Below are positions 42,081 through 42,108 of a stretch of DNA of 42,108 bases, in pieces (position 1 is the first letter of the stretch; each line of letters begins with the position of its first letter). Where the stretch lies: positions 34,169,065 through 34,211,172 of the forward strand of contig CM022672.1 in NCBI GenBank assembly GCA_012295275.1. Direction: 5' to 3'. Both the position numbers and the translations under genes were made by a program. The notes below the pieces were generated by a model. That model ran no database searches, was not told the DNA's origin, and saw nothing but the letters and a program-made list of their open reading frames with translations. The DNA comes from Chrysomallon squamiferum. Taxonomy: Eukaryota; Mollusca; Gastropoda; Neomphalida; Peltospiridae.

Positions 42081-42108
42081 AACTTTTGTTGGAGAGCAAT
42101 GAAGACAA

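Overview
The window is animal nuclear DNA. It is strongly AT-rich and packed with microsatellites and minisatellites, and its protein-coding exons are small islands bounded by GT/AG splice sites. Gene content, intron style and a TRIM-NHL gene of the kind expanded in lophotrochozoans suggest a spiralian invertebrate, most likely a mollusc. That placement is inference; nothing here names a species.

Three protein genes can be read. (1) Plus strand, 1-10709: the 3' part of a SMYD3-type SET/MYND lysine methyltransferase. Nine exons were assembled by splice phase: the SET core, the post-SET cysteines, a second small Cys motif and the C-terminal TPR-like domain, ending in TAA at 10707-10709. The N-terminal MYND half lies upstream of the window. 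(2) Minus strand, 5784-3464, nested inside the 6.2-kb SMYD3 intron: an intronless TRIM-NHL gene (RING, B-box1, B-box2, coiled coil, low-complexity linker, NHL propeller). Its domains are intact, but the frame is broken by three single-base shifts. (3) Minus strand, 38893 down to 16407 (perhaps 15054): almost the whole of a RALGPS gene (Ral guanine-nucleotide exchange factor with CDC25 domain, PxxP motif and PH domain). It has 15 confident exons plus one doubtful terminal exon, and every junction keeps phase. SMYD3 and RALGPS are convergent, with about 4.3 kb of AT-rich 3'-UTR/intergenic DNA between them.

The remaining sequence is introns and flanks made largely of repeats: (TC)n, (CA)n, (AAT)n, (TATC)n, (TTTG)n and (TAC)n tracts, plus several higher-order tandem arrays (29, 40, 60, 75, about 70-75, about 100 and about 170 bp units). 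Many simple repeats begin within about 50 bp of a splice site.

The most unusual feature is in RALGPS. A 75-bp segment spanning the acceptor and first 33 nt of a CDC25-domain exon is present in three tandem copies. Because 75 is a multiple of three and no copy has a stop, all three acceptors would give in-frame proteins. Other points of interest are an Asp in place of Asn in the SMYD3 SAM-binding motif, a decapeptide repeat in the TRIM linker that matches a non-coding array in the same host intron, and a ZNF143/YY1/CTCF-like motif cluster upstream of the first visible RALGPS exon. No RNA gene, CRISPR array or complete transposon was identified.
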